Source: Triglochin maritima
Taxonomy: Eukaryota > Streptophyta > Magnoliopsida > Alismatales > Juncaginaceae
Direction: 5' to 3'
Assembly (NCBI GenBank): GCA_963682175.1
Contig: OY821774.1
Location: 48,886,201-48,950,200 of the forward strand
DNA: 64,000 nucleotides
Shown here: one piece after another, positions 46,591 to 59,000 of the stretch
Layout: each line of letters opens with the position of its first letter
Numbering within the stretch: position 1 is the stretch's first letter
Program-made: the position numbers and the translations under genes
Notes under the pieces: generated by a model
Seen by the model: only the letters and a program-made list of their open reading frames with translations
Told to the model about the DNA's origin: nothing
The model's database searches: none

Positions 46591-48330
46591 TTAAGTCAAC
46601 AAGCAGTCCATTTCCCCGTCAGACAGTCTTACAGGCAACAGTGTGGGACTCATGTCGACAACCATCGCATTCAGCAGCATAAGAATCTCTGTGATCATCG
46701 GGTGTGAGTCGTCCCCAACAAGAAATTCATGAACACTTCCATCCACCTCAAATGAACTCCATCCAGGTCGGTTTCGCATTCCTCTCTCTTTCATTTCGGT
46801 TCTGACATTCAGAACTTCCTGCCACATATTAGCCTTGGCGTATAAACTCGACAGCTGAACGTAAGCTCCAGTATGGAATGGATCCAACTCAAGCATTCGT
46901 CTTGCAGCAACTTCCCCAAGCTCGACATCTCCGTGTACATTACTAGCACTTAGCAAAGCTCCCCAAAGTGCGACATCCGGGGTAACACTGCAAGATCTAA
47001 TAAAGTCACAAGCTTGGTCTAGCAAACCTGCTTGTCCAATGACCTGAACCATGCAAGAGCAATGCTCAACCTGAACAGGAATACCATGAACAGTTTTCAT
47101 CATTCTGAAGCAATCAATTGCTTCTTTTGGCAAACCAGCGTGAGCGCACCCTGACAACATTGCGAGAAACGTCTCGCTGTTTGGCTTTAAGCCGCCTTTT
47201 CAGTAGCTTGCAGAAGAGCCCGAAACAACCGAGGGCATTCCCATGCATGGCCATTGCAATTAACATCACATTCCATGAGATCAAATTTCACTTCTGAATC
47301 CTGTTAAACAATGCACAAGCGACATCCAATCGGCCGCATTTCGCATACATATCCACCAAGGCGGTGCTCAAAACAACGTCGTTTTGAATCTTATTCTCAT
47401 CCAAGCTGGAATGTACATGTTGTCCTAACTCCAGAGCACCCAAGTGATCACAAGCCGAAAAAGCACAAGTTAGGGCAGCATTGTTGGGGACCACTTTCAG
47501 TGCTCGCATCCTCCTGAAAATACTCAAAGCCTCGGCAAATTCATCATTCCGCACATGGCCATTTACCAGCACGCTCCAAGAAACATTGTTTTTCTTTGGA
47601 ATCCTGTTGAAAACAGACCGGGCAGCTAGCATGTCCCCCAAAATCGCGTACCCAGACATCATGCAGTTCCAAGTGACAACATCCTTGTCAACCACCGAGT
47701 CAAAAACTTTGCGTGCATCCTCAATGCCTCCACACTTAGAGTACATGTCTATAAGTGAATTTACGACATGAAGGTCATAGAATGTACCCTTTCCACAAGC
47801 CATGTTCTCCAATTTCCTTGCCAGCACCAAGTCCCCAAGTCGAGCGCAAGCATTAAAGGCGGTGACGAGAGCCATCCCATCGGGCCTCACATCGTCACCA
47901 ACCATAGCAAAAAACATCTCAACGGCCTCCTGGGCACGACCATCACGAACATATCCATTCATCAACACAGTCAACGCCACCAAATCTCTGTCGGGCATTT
48001 CATCAAAAAGGCGTCTAGCAATGTTGACCGACCCAAAACCCACATAAGCATGGAGCAAAGTATTCAACGTGAAAACATCACAACGGAAGCCACGACGCAG
48101 GAGTTGGCCATGGGTGGTCATCAAGGAATTGAGCTCTCTAAGGTTAGAGAATGCTTTGGTCACTAAGGAGAAGGTAATACCGTTGGGTTTGGCGCCCTTT
48201 TGCAACATGAGTTTGAAGGTGGCAATAATGGCATTTGGGTTGTGGGCCTGTGAATGGGACGTGAGGAGAGCGTTCCAAGTGAAAGGGTTGAAGGTTTGAA
48301 TGGGTGATGTCTGTTTGGTAGAAGTGAACG
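46591..48330 (-). pseudogene. PPR protein gene (PLS/E type), broken
   Basis: Pentatricopeptide proteins of this class bind organellar RNA, often for C-to-U editing. The frame from about 48320 down to 47291 has successive repeats (TLLHAYVGFGSVNIARRLFD, LIDMYSKCGGIEDARKVFD, VDMYAKCGRLDVACALFN). It stops at TGA 47290-47288 and continues in the same frame (LISWNVM, AMAMHGNALGCFGLF). It then shifts frame near 47197-47205 and goes on from GGLKPNSETFLAMLSGCAHA to the stop at 46591. The tail has E-type motifs (PDVALWGALLSASNVHGDVE, GRPGWSS-like RNRPGWSSFEVDGSVHEFLV) and no DYW domain. No in-frame ATG precedes the first repeats because of a TAA at about 48335. Two lesions in about 580 codons suggest recent loss. 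Confidence 0.85.
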
Positions 48331-49071
48331 GTGATTATGCAACATAGATGCTTGATGTGAACTGGTCTAATGGGTGGACGTGGAAATGATACCATGGCTG
48401 TTAAGACTTGAGTCATGTAAGAATGAATCAGTACACTGCAAATTGTCAGCCTCTCAGGATGAAATCATTGTTAGCACTCATCAAAATCATGATTGCTGCA
48501 ACCATCTTTATAACATGTTCTTTTACACCCCTACTACTAACAACGCATGGGAGTTCAGTTGATGTCTATTTAACCCAATAATTCAACCTCCTGTCTCCTC
48601 ATATCAGTGGCTCCTGGTATCCAAGTCCAGTTGATGTCTACCTTGAATTAACATGTGTATAAGCTTGCTTTCTATAAAAACATCTAGTTTTCACTCAAAA
48701 CAACTTACTACTACTGTGCACTGAAATCTGGGAGCATACAAAGGGGAATGTCCACATATAAGAACCTCATCCATGATGAATAATAAGACAGTAACTAATT
48801 ACTGAAACCAACACTAAATTTACAAATATAAAACGTAATCTTTCATTAACTTTATGCAATACACTCGTAAGTCCTTTTTCTTTTTTTCTATTTCCTCTCG
48901 AGTGAAAGTTCTAACTCGTGTACTCACGCATCGTCCAAGTGAAAACAACCCCTTATTTCGAAATCTGAGCACCCTACTACAAACACATAAAATGCAACAG
49001 CAACATGAAGAATGTGATTGGAACTTCACCCACCTAATGACTTGATTACATAAAACCTACGTCTTATTCTC
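48331..49071. other. intergenic spacer
   Basis: Spacer between the PPR pseudogene 5' side and the 3' end of the U11/U12-25K gene. No gene or repeat is recognised; the last 200 bases are probably 3' untranslated sequence of the minus-strand gene. Confidence 0.4.
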
Positions 49072-51136
49072 TCATCTCCCTGCTCCAATTTTTTGACAAT
49101 AAGTGCCAAATCTCGCCTTTCTGGATGTGCCCATACCCCAGGATTTGGTGTAAGAAAGGCACACCCTTAGGAAGTTGCCTGGCCAGAAATCTGCATTTTG
49201 AAGGAGATAGTCATCATCATCATCTTTGCTGTGACAACTTTCTTTTTGGAATTTTGCAATACTTCCCTGGGGACTGTTAGTATCTTTATTCTTCTGCGAC
49301 CGTGGAAGTGCCTGATCTTTTGACTTTGGCGACGACCTAATGGAAAGAAAAAAATTGACCCATAGACAAGCTACCCAGAATGTTTTCTCGAACTAATGTA
49401 ATACCTGATACCTTTGTATACAGTAAGGACCTAATATATTTCAAAGACAAGTAATGGTGAAGTGTTAAAAAAAACCTTACATGCTAGGCTCTTCAGGTTC
49501 ACTTTCGCAGTTTTTCGGACGACCCTTAAGCGGAATATAATTGATTGAGACATGCCTGATAAATTGGAGCTGCATATCACATAAGGAGCTAGACATGAGA
49601 AAGACATGGAGACCAGTATCAACTGAGCAGGGGGAGAAGGGTGCATAACCTTGAGCTCCTAAACCAAGGCAATCTATTGCTACCCTTAAATATTCATTAT
49701 ATTTCAAAGAGAAAAAAATCACAAGAATGAAACTGAGGAACAGAAGCAAATTTGACACACTGCTCTGTAAAGGAAAAGCTATTCTCATTAGCAATCTGAT
49801 GAATCAATTGTGAATTTCTGATTTATAGATTATTATAAGAGATGGATTATTTGGCAAAATTAAGTAGTGATTATTAATATTTTTCTTTCTGGGGTATCGC
49901 CATATTTAACTTAGGTTGCGCTTATTTATGCCAATGTGTTTTGCGATGCAGTGAGTGCTTATGCATTCCTGTAGGACAAGAGAAGAGAGAAACCTGATCT
50001 CCATCTTTGAGTTTGAAGTTTCGAAGTGATATCTTGTCATTAATGAGTTTATTCCCATCATAGCAAAGGCAGAAGTGACCCCAAACATGAGTCCTGAACA
50101 AGAACAATTGAAATGCATTTCAATATCAAGATGATGATGCTTGGTAGCTTCAACATCAGAATGACCAATGCTACAATGATGCCAACAGTGAAGAATTTGC
50201 AAAAACTCTTCAACTGGTCATAACCAAATTACGTGAGAATTAAGAGATGACACAGAAAACTACATCAACATTTGCGACCAAATGTAAACAAATTGAGGTG
50301 TGCTTGCAGGTCACTTCACAACACACGCCATTGTCTCAAGCAAAGAAGGTAAATAGGCTAACTTTACCAAGAAATTTTGCCCTGTCCTTCAGTAGATTGA
50401 CTGAAGACATTCTCCACTGCCAACTTGAGCTCTGAAATGGAGGCTGACTTTCCCACTTGGACATCTGATCAATAGTTTAAATAATAAGAATCCAGTTTAA
50501 GAAATCTGATCAATAGTTCAAAGAACAAGAATCCAGTTTAAGAAGCATTATCACTAATCAAGTGCATTCCAACTTGACTGCCAACATCACTGATAATCCT
50601 TTTATATCAAACGAAACTACATTTGCAACTGGAATCGCGTTTTCAAATACCGGCAAAGACGAAAGTTTTGTTTGAAACTGTTGTCCTTTTAACGACTACA
50701 GCAAAAATTCTTCATTTAATGAAATTTCCCGTGACAACACATTCCAAAATTCTCCTTTAGAGAAGCTGGAATTCGTTTTTCCAAATCCTCCACATTTAAA
50801 ATCTCTTCAAAATTTCAACACCCAACTATCGAATTCCAAATCCGGAGCGATCCAATCCAAATCTACACAAAACCAACCGCATCCTCCGAATCCAATCGAA
50901 AACCGAAAACACCACAAACCAATCACAACAAGAACTCAAAAAAAAAAAAAAACATTTCTGTCCTCACCAAAACAAGATCCATCCAATTTGAGAATCTCGA
51001 GCCTAATCATCTGCTCCGGGAGTCTCAAATACGACAAACTCCCCTCCACCTCCGGCGACGCCGACCACCGGCGGCGACCCGACACGTAGCATCCGGAGGA
51101 CGCCACCTTCTCCACCTCCCTCAACACCCGCACCAT
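49072..51136 (-). CDS. SNRNP25: U11/U12 snRNP 25 kDa protein
   Basis: Ubiquitin-fold protein of the U11/U12 di-snRNP, which recognises U12-type introns in the nucleus. Exons, 5' to 3': 50968-51136, 50368-50464, 49994-50093, 49481-49569 and 49072-49336, in phase to 239 aa. Seen are RLEILKLDGSCF with DVQVGKSASISELKLAVE (first ubiquitin-fold strands), THVWGHFCLCYDGNKLINDK, KLKDGDQ and FIRHVSINYIPLK, which are hallmark blocks of this family. The tail has a run of five Asp and FLRVCLSYTKSWGM. The ATG is the first in frame after a GC-rich leader. All introns are GT-AG. No lesion is seen. Confidence 0.9.
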
Positions 51137-53431
51137 CGCGCCCACCACCTTCTCCTCCCTCCTCTCCTCGCTTCTATACCAACCCTAATTCCAACCCTAA
51201 CCTTAAAGCGAAGCCATTCCTCGCCTTTTCGCTTTATTCGTCGGCTTTTGGATTTATGCGGTCTGAGTTGGTTTGTGGTGGAAGGAAGCGGAATGGAATC
51301 TCTTCTGGTTTGTTTGTATCTGTATGTGGTTTTATAATTATTTTTTAATGGTTTTTGTAACGGCTATGGTGAATTGATGATGAGTTGGTTTGGTTGTTTG
51401 TGTCGTAATTACCGTCTTTAACAACTTAATGTGATCGGTAATCAGGGGATATTGCACGAAGGGGCTGATTTTCTATTATTAATCTACTAATCGGGATGTT
51501 AATCTCATTGGTAGTTTGGTACTTGATATGGTAGTTACAAATGGACCCCATGGTGTAATCAGGGTGATCATGATTTTTTAGCTGTACGTATGTGTCTTAT
51601 TTAGCTATAATACGCTCTTGTAGTTAGCGGTGTCATGTATTCTGGTAGGAGAGTCCTTTTTTTTTACAATCAAAACATGCTAATTATTAAAGGTTAAACT
51701 CTCCCGTATCTATTATTATTGTGTTTGGGGGGAAAGTTCGAGAGTCAAAATCCAAAAAATAAAATGCTTGGGTCCTCTCAATTTTTGACCCTTCGGCACC
51801 GCTTTTTGTAAACATGCTTATTGTATATCTCTGTTAGTCTGATGGAGTGATGGGGATGAGATAAAGATTAGATGTTTTAGAATTAAGCCTGTGGTTGGTG
51901 CTTACTACTCATCTTAACCATTAAAAATTATCTCACCACTTACGACATCCATAAGTATCCCTCCCCTTCCGCATCCATAAGTTAATAAATCGAGACAGGT
52001 GATTTTTAGTTTCCTTCTTGAGTTTAATAGATCCAATATGCACAATCAAAGCTTTCATCCAGTAAAGATATTTGTGTAAAAGAGAATATATTATACTCAA
52101 AGTGACATATTCTTCTTTCTTCAAAACCTTAGAAAATGGTAAATTGAGGCTATAGCTTCTTGTAACCGATCAACTTATATAAAAGCCTATTACAATGAGA
52201 TATTTGGTTGCTCTTGATGGTGATACGAGGAATTTGGTCCAAGAATATACCGCAGCTACTGACGAATCGGAAATTAATTTTTTTTTGTAGTAGAAATTTA
52301 AAATTGAATGGTTCATATAATGTCCATTTAAGTATCTCAAAATTTCATCTAGGGGAATTTGCAATTAAACTCAAACACACAATGAATTACCAAAAAAGAA
52401 CCTATTTTTGTGGGTATTACAGAAACCTGAAGTGCGCAAAAACGCAATAGTAAACCTTTTGCATCTGGGAATTACCAAAAACAAACAAACAAACCTAGTT
52501 ATGGCTGCCTCTACACACTACGAATGGTGAATTGGTGATGCAATTTCTACCAAACAGACCTATAATCAAAACACAAAAGGAGCGCAAAGGATAATATTTT
52601 TCTTCTTTTTCAAACTACATACCTATATCGACTTCATTTAATATAACACACCCATAGGCTAGAAGAAATTTAAAATTGGAATCATCACCAATAACCATTC
52701 ATGACTAGTTCAGTTAAAAAATCCATTATTTTAAAATAATCAAGGCCAGATATCAAATTCTACTGGTCTCGATCATTCGCATGTTTATGATATTTGACAT
52801 TTAAAATGAGGTATGAGGTATAGTAGAATAAGTCAAAAAATCCACGAGTGACAAGAGGGAAGATACAATCGATCGCCTAAGAAATAAGCAACGTCCGCGA
52901 AAAGGAAAAAGAAAATGATAAATTAGCAAAAAAGATGAAGACATTTTAACTAAATTCCGGCTGTAGTTTGGTACAAACTAAAATTGAGTGGTGTGATGTG
53001 GAGTTCCATACACGTCAATTGTGTCGTGTTCATGTATTATCGTGTCAGACAGTTATGTAGTCGTGTTAGATTTTTGTGTTAAACACAATTTAAAAAAACT
53101 TCATCATGTTTAAATTGAAAATAGTTAAGTGACTGTTATGTTGATATTTTTATTTATAAATAACATATTAATTGACCATCATTAACTATCATGTAAAAAT
53201 ATAATTAATTACCTAACAAAAGATGTTATTCGTGTCTGTTTCGTGTAAAAAAATAAATATTATGTAATCGTGTCGTGTTTGTGTCAAATCATATATTAAT
53301 TATTTTATGTTTATATTTTTACAAAACATCGTTATAAAGTATTTCAACGGTTCAAAACTAAAACTATTGGTGTGTTATAAATTGACTTAATTACATCAGC
53401 GTAAAACTAAAACAACGGGTGGTCTAACTAA
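51137..53431. other. intergenic spacer
   Basis: The first 150 bases are the CT-rich leader side of the minus-strand SNRNP25 gene. The rest is AT-rich with no gene recognised. At about 53010-53300 the words GTCGTGTTCATGTATTATCG and GTGTCGTGTTTGTGTC recur and may mark an old repeat. The last three bases TAA (53429-53431) are the target duplication of the Harbinger-type element. Confidence 0.4.
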
Positions 53432-53454
53432 GGGCAGCCTTAACGGGGGTGCCA

Positions 53455-53625
53455 CGCCCGGGCGCCTTGGTCGGGCGCACCCCCGTTAACGGGTCGGGCG
53501 CCCCTCGGGTGCCCGCCCGAGACGCCCACCCCTCGGGTGCCCGCCCGGGACGCCCACCCGGGCACTTGCCCGGGCGTTGGGTGTCCCGGATAGACGCCCA
53601 GGGCGCCTTCGGGTGGGGGGCACGT
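53455..53625. repeat. GC-rich subterminal repeats
   Basis: Repeated CTCGGGTGCCCGCCC and GACGCCCACCC units, with several GCCCGGGC palindromes, in an otherwise AT-rich area. They lie directly inside the left end of the Harbinger-type element and could be protein-binding or foldback sequence. Confidence 0.65.
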
Positions 53626-54119
53626 ATCCCCTCATTCGTCGATTTTTTTTAAATTTTAATTATTTAGCGGATGTGTTTGTTATTAATGGATTAGGTATTT
53701 GTTATTAATGTGGGGTAATAATTTTTTGCAAGTGATGAAAATTCAAAAATTTCCAGAACCAAAAATTTCAAAATCCAAAAAATTTTCAGGGGGCGCTGCC
53801 CCTTCCCACCCGCGCCACCTCACCGGCAAGGTGAAAATGTCGCTCGTTCACCGGTGAGCAAGACCCCCGAACAACCTGTCGAGGTGGTTTAATAGTAAAA
53901 ATTAAAAAAATCAAGTTAAATAGAATATATATATTAATACGACAATACCATAAGAACAATACATTAATAACACTGAAATATGAACTACAACCAACCACAC
54001 GAAACATATGTTAAAGGAAAAAATACAAATCATACGAAATACAAACCATACGGACTACAACAACACGAATTACAAACTAAGGGAAATACAAACCATACGA
54101 AATACGGACTACAACAAAC

Positions 54120-55372
54120 TACACGTACTCATTCTCTTCTGCCCAGGCGAGAAGTTTATCGATTACTTTTTGATCCTTCTCCATCGGGTTGTCCTTCCTC
54201 ATCAGAGAGTGAAGCATGTCCAACTTATTTTTTATTAAATGCCTCTGAAAATTCTTTTCCGCTAACTCCTCCTGCTTGGAGAAACCATCTTCTCTGACTT
54301 GGACGGTGTATCGAATCTGCTGTGCAAGTTCTCAAACATCGGTGTCGCCTTCGGGGTGTAATGCACTCTTAGCCTTTTTCTTGGCCTTCTTCACTCATTC
54401 TGGGCGTGTAGACGACCCCGACATCAACTCTTCTGCATCCGAGGGTGACTGCGTTTTGGAGCCATCCGTGCTCTTTCTTTTCCCAAGGCTTCCTGACTAG
54501 GGACTATTTTCATCGTGCAACTCCGAGGACTCCCAGTCAACACACACGGCATTAGCTCCGGATATCACAGACTCCCATTTTGGGTTCCTACGCAACATAA
54601 CCCAAGCATCAAAATAAAGAAATTTAGGCCCATGAGTTCGCTCAAAGATCACGTGCGCTTGTTGGACAACATCCTCATCATTCTGGCCGCTCCTTTTCTG
54701 TCGGAATGCCTGATCGAAGCACCCGACCCACTTGTTCACAACAGGTACAATTCTTCTTCACCGTCCTTTTAAGGACTCCGCATTCCTCTCGGGTGTGCCT
54801 TCCACAGAGATGTCGTACACACGTTTCACTCTAGCCCACAATGAAGCAGACTTCTGGTTTGTCCCTGTCACCGCATCACAACTAGTTTCCATATATGCAG
54901 AGACAAGTCTCTCGTCCTCAGCTGTGGTCCACATCTTCGGATTGACTTTGGCAGTTTGGACTTGCTTGCGGAGGCGTCGCTGTGGAGGTGGGGATGGTGG
55001 TGTGGCGGTGTGTCGTGGTGGGGACTCATCGTCGTTGTGACCCTCTTCTTCAATGTCCGCCATACTCGGACTACTTTGTTGAGACATGTGTCGGCCAAAC
55101 ATCTGGAATTACGGTTTTTTATGTGGGAATAGTGGTGCATATTTAGAGAATTGTGGGAATGATGAGTTTTGATCTGGTTGTGCGTAGTGAGAAAAATTGT
55201 GGGAATGGTGAGTTTTGGTCTGGTGGTGGGAATGGTTGTGCGTAGTGGGAGAAGTCTGGTTGTTGGAATGGTTGTTGGTAAAATGGAAATGAGGGGTATC
55301 CTTGCGGATAACGTGAACGCGGATTTGATTGTGGACGAGGGGGAACGGTTGTAATCCGGAGAAGACATTGTA
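54120..55372 (-). pseudogene. SANT/Myb-like transposon protein, decayed
   Basis: Resembles the plant proteins often labelled glutathione S-transferase T3-like or NAM-associated, which derive from the DNA-binding protein of Harbinger elements. From about 55372 the pieces are MSSPDYNRS; a Pro/Gln/Tyr-rich part in another frame (RYPQGYPSFPFYQQPF); the SANT domain in a third frame (MWTTAEDERLVSAYMETS, ESLKGR); then after TGA 54760-54758 the part VVNKWVGCFDQA and FERTHGPKFLYFDAWVML; and after TGA 54334-54332 the C-terminal helix region (MRKDNPMEKDQKVIDKLLAW). At least two frameshifts and three stops make it a pseudogene. The TGA at 54758 stands where Trp is expected. Confidence 0.78.
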
Positions 55373-55424
55373 ACGTTGTGTTTTGTGGAAGAGATATGAG
55401 ATGTAAGTTGAGTTTTGTGTAAAG

Positions 55425-55432
55425 TATATATA
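55425..55432 (-). promoter_or_regulatory. TATA box of SANT/Myb-like gene
   Basis: TATATATA lies about 55 bases before the ATG at 55372-55370 on the minus strand. Upstream of it (higher coordinates) is a tandem repeat block. The gene is decayed, so function is doubtful. Confidence 0.4.
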
Positions 55433-55444
55433 GAGAAAAAATAG

Positions 55445-55595
55445 ACACTGTGCAATCACGCGGATTACTTTTCACGGACTCGTATACTGTACATTCACGC
55501 GGACTACTTTTCTTTCACGCGTATATTGTGTAATCACGCAAATTACTTTTCACGCACGCGTATACTCACGTGTATACTGTGCATTCACGTGCGTT
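55445..55595. repeat. tandem repeats in transposon promoter
   Basis: About three to four imperfect units of 35-50 bp share ATCACGCGGATTACTTTTC, CACGCGTATA and TACTGTGCATTCACG. The block lies just upstream of the TATA box of the SANT/Myb-like gene and includes ACGCGT and CACGTG words. Confidence 0.65.
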
Positions 55596-56069
55596 TCAAA
55601 TTTCAAATATTCAATTTTTTGTGGTTTAATAGTGATTAATATTATTAATGAATAATAATTATTGTTAATTAATTAATAGTAATTTTAATTATATCGTGTA
55701 TTAGAATTATAATGTAATTAGAATTAGATTTATAAAAAATGTAATTTGTTAAATGTTGTGTGAGAATTAAAATTGTTTAATTAAGAAATGATGTAGAGGA
55801 AATAGAGTGTAGGGTGGGTGGGGTAGCACGGGCACGAGTAAGAATGTTTTTTGGGTGTATTAGGTGAACTGACGTGATAAAGAGAAAAACTGACGTGACA
55901 TAGAGAGATTGCAGGAGGTCGAGGGCGCTGTTATCTGTGCTCTAAACGACCCACGCACCCGACACCACCACCACCACCCAATCATTTTATTTATTTATTA
56001 TTATTTGATTTGTTATCGACTATCGAGAGAAGAGGAAGGCGAAGAAGAAGAAGCCCTGCCCTCCCTACG

Positions 56070-59000
56070 ATGATGACGTCTGCGGCCTTCGTCTCCGCAA
56101 CCACCAAAGCCCTCACTCGCCTCCCCAACTCCGTCGTCCTCTTCCCCTCTCCTCCTCGCCGATGCTCAACTTCCAGGTATTTTTCACAGATAGCTCTTTT
56201 CCTTCTTATCCCTTTCGATGAACCTCACCTTACGGAGATCATATCGACTTCGCTGGAGATTTGCGACACAACAAGTCTACGACTAATCTCAGTTGTTGTG
56301 TTCTAAAAGTTTTTTCCCTCCCCCTATTTTTAGACTTGTGTGCTTCGTTAAAGCCCTATGATGTGGGTTTGTTGAACTTGAATTGCGATGTTCATTGTGT
56401 TCCTGTTTTGAAGGTGTATTTGTGTCGTGTTTGGATCGACAGCTCTGCTAGTTTCATTTCCCTTTTAAAGAGTAGATAGAGTGGAGTAGTGGGCTGTCAG
56501 ATGGTGTTATTTGTAGTGTTATGGATTTGTTGATGGAATTTTAGGTGATCTCCACTTTCCATTTGGCTTTGTTTTTGAAGCTGAAAATGCTAATGAAGAT
56601 GTTTGATTTCGTTGAGTATGCTCAGATGGTTGGATGTTAATGAAGGTGAAGAGGTCAAATGTGCTGCAATTTATTACCGACGTCCGTTTCTAGGAATGAT
56701 GTGCTTCTGCTTTCTGTTTGTTTGGTGGTGGAGTTAGCTAAGTTTGGAGTCAACTATAGTGGCGCCAAATTTAGGAGCGATCTAAGGTAATTCTAGTATG
56801 TGGTCCTTTAGGAGTTGCAGTTCCCACTGAAGGTGCAATTGACTTTGGTAGAGATTATTAGTTGACTTGATTGATGTGGTTTCTAGTTTTCGGTGCTTCT
56901 CGATTGTGGATGACAGTGTTGGTTAAGTTGACCTCTGTTGGGATTTGCTGTGGTCATAATTTCTGTCAATAAGGTTGAACCCAAACCCTGGTATAGGCTT
57001 AGGCTTTGAGATATTTGTGCTCAATTGCTTATACAAGTACTTTGTGTCACTTATTGCATGGCTTGCCAGTAACACAACTCTTCCTCCCACAACCAGTTAT
57101 ATTCCAATCAATCAGACATTGTATTGACTATTGAGGATTTGAGATGGTTCCTACCCACTCAAGGTATAATTACTTAGTTTCTATAATTCCCATAGGTTTC
57201 TCTAACTCTGAGTGGTTAGTGCTTTCTCACCTCATTTCTAATTCATTTTTAGGTAGTCCAACAACCGACATATCTAGGGCTGTCAATCTAAACATGACTC
57301 AGTTACGTGCACAAAGCATGAATACAATAAACTTTGTGAAATATCAGTTGGAAGGATTAATTGTTTCAATTGTTTATTGCAATTCAAGTTCAATATATGT
57401 AACACAACCTTAACCTTGTTTATCAGAGAGGTTATTTCTGGTTGGCGCATTGATGCAAAGTGCAATTGACTTTTTGTCATCTCACAATAGATAAGAAAGT
57501 AAGACAATGTGAATAGTCATCTTGATTTAGTCCATGATAATCCAAATGCCAATAGACAATTTAGTCTTTCACCCATTGGAAACAGACAATACTATGTGCT
57601 AGTTAAGTATTTAGGTAGTACACAAGTCCTAGATAAGACACACAACTGCTAGGACTTTTTTTGATCATACTGTGTTTGTAGTAACAAACATAATTGTTAT
57701 TTCACAACTAGTTCGGGGGCTAGTTTTTGGCCTCTCTTTCTGTTTTTATTTTGGCCTCTTGACCCTTCTATCACCTTTTGTATCTATTGATGACAAAAAA
57801 GTAGTAACAAATATAGTAATTCTTGCTTCTTGCCGTGCTAGTTTCTTGGAAGATGTTATGGAGGACGTTGTAATCATTTTACGAAACTTTGTGAGTTTGA
57901 AAAGAAAACACATAAGCCACAAATTCACTCTTTTTTTGGCCGATGTGGGTTTATTCTCATAGTTTCGAAATTCACTATCGTTTTTTTGACTAAAGCAATA
58001 CTTATAGCATCTTATAATTTCTTAAACATACTAGCATTACAAGGCTTTCTTGCTCAGATGATTAGGTTGGACTTCATTTGCATATATTTGTATTCACTAT
58101 TCATACATTATTTTTTCCCGTTTGATGTAGAATATTGTTTAGGGTAAAAGCTACCCAATTGCAAGAAAAAGATCAGAAAGTAAACGTGGAAGAATCATTT
58201 CAAGTGAAAACTCCACTCGGTGGCAACAAGGACATTGATACCTCAGAGGATATGTCTGACACATCTGAGAGCTGGATTATTAAATTTGAGCATTATGTGA
58301 ATTTCTTCCTAACCGTATGTTACTTGGTTGCTCTCTCTTTTCTTTACCTTTGATAGATATCGTTGCAACTGCTTCTCCTTACAAATTGATCATTATTTAC
58401 ACACACAGACACTTCAATGCATCATATGTTGTACACGTTTTACAAAGTAGAAGCATACATTTTTTTAGCATGCTTTTATGCGAAACTGACTGTTAATTGT
58501 TTCTGCCTTAGATCTGCTAATCAAAAGCTAAAATATTTACAGCACAAGGGTCCACGTGACGAAGAACAACTATAGTTACATTTATATGAAGTATTATATG
58601 AAGTATTTAATTCAGATTCTCCAAGTGTTCAAATAAGAAAAAAGGGCTAGCAGTTATGAAGTATTTAATACTTTTATACAAGAATAAATTCAGTGTTAAC
58701 CAGGTAGCTATTATCATTTTCTTTTTTAGATTTTAAAACAACTTCAATTGCATGCAGGATTCAGTTATCAAGATACTTGATACTCTTTATCGGGATCGCG
58801 ACTACGCTCGATTTTATGTATTAGAAACCATTGCAAGAGTACCTTATTTTGGTTAGTAATGTTTGTAATTTTTTTCCAAATATTTACAGTGTACTTATTC
58901 TGATTATCGCTTTAGTTAAAATGTGTAGATCCAACTCCTAGAGCTATTGAAGGATGAAATTTGTGACATTATTTGCAAAAAATAATAATTTGTGACATTG

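Larger units (their letters stand above)
53432..55942. mobile_element. PIF/Harbinger-type element (non-autonomous)
   Basis: 2.5 kb flanked by TAA at 53429-53431 and 55943-55945. The left end GGGCAGCCTTAACGGGGGTG resembles the reverse complement of the right end, GAGCACAGATAACAGCGCCC, as an imperfect terminal inverted repeat. The left subterminal 180 bp is very GC-rich with CCCGGGCG and GCCCGCC palindromic words. It carries only a decayed SANT/Myb-like gene and no DDE transposase, so it depends on another copy. The 3-bp TAA duplication and the SANT gene fit the superfamily. Confidence 0.6.
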
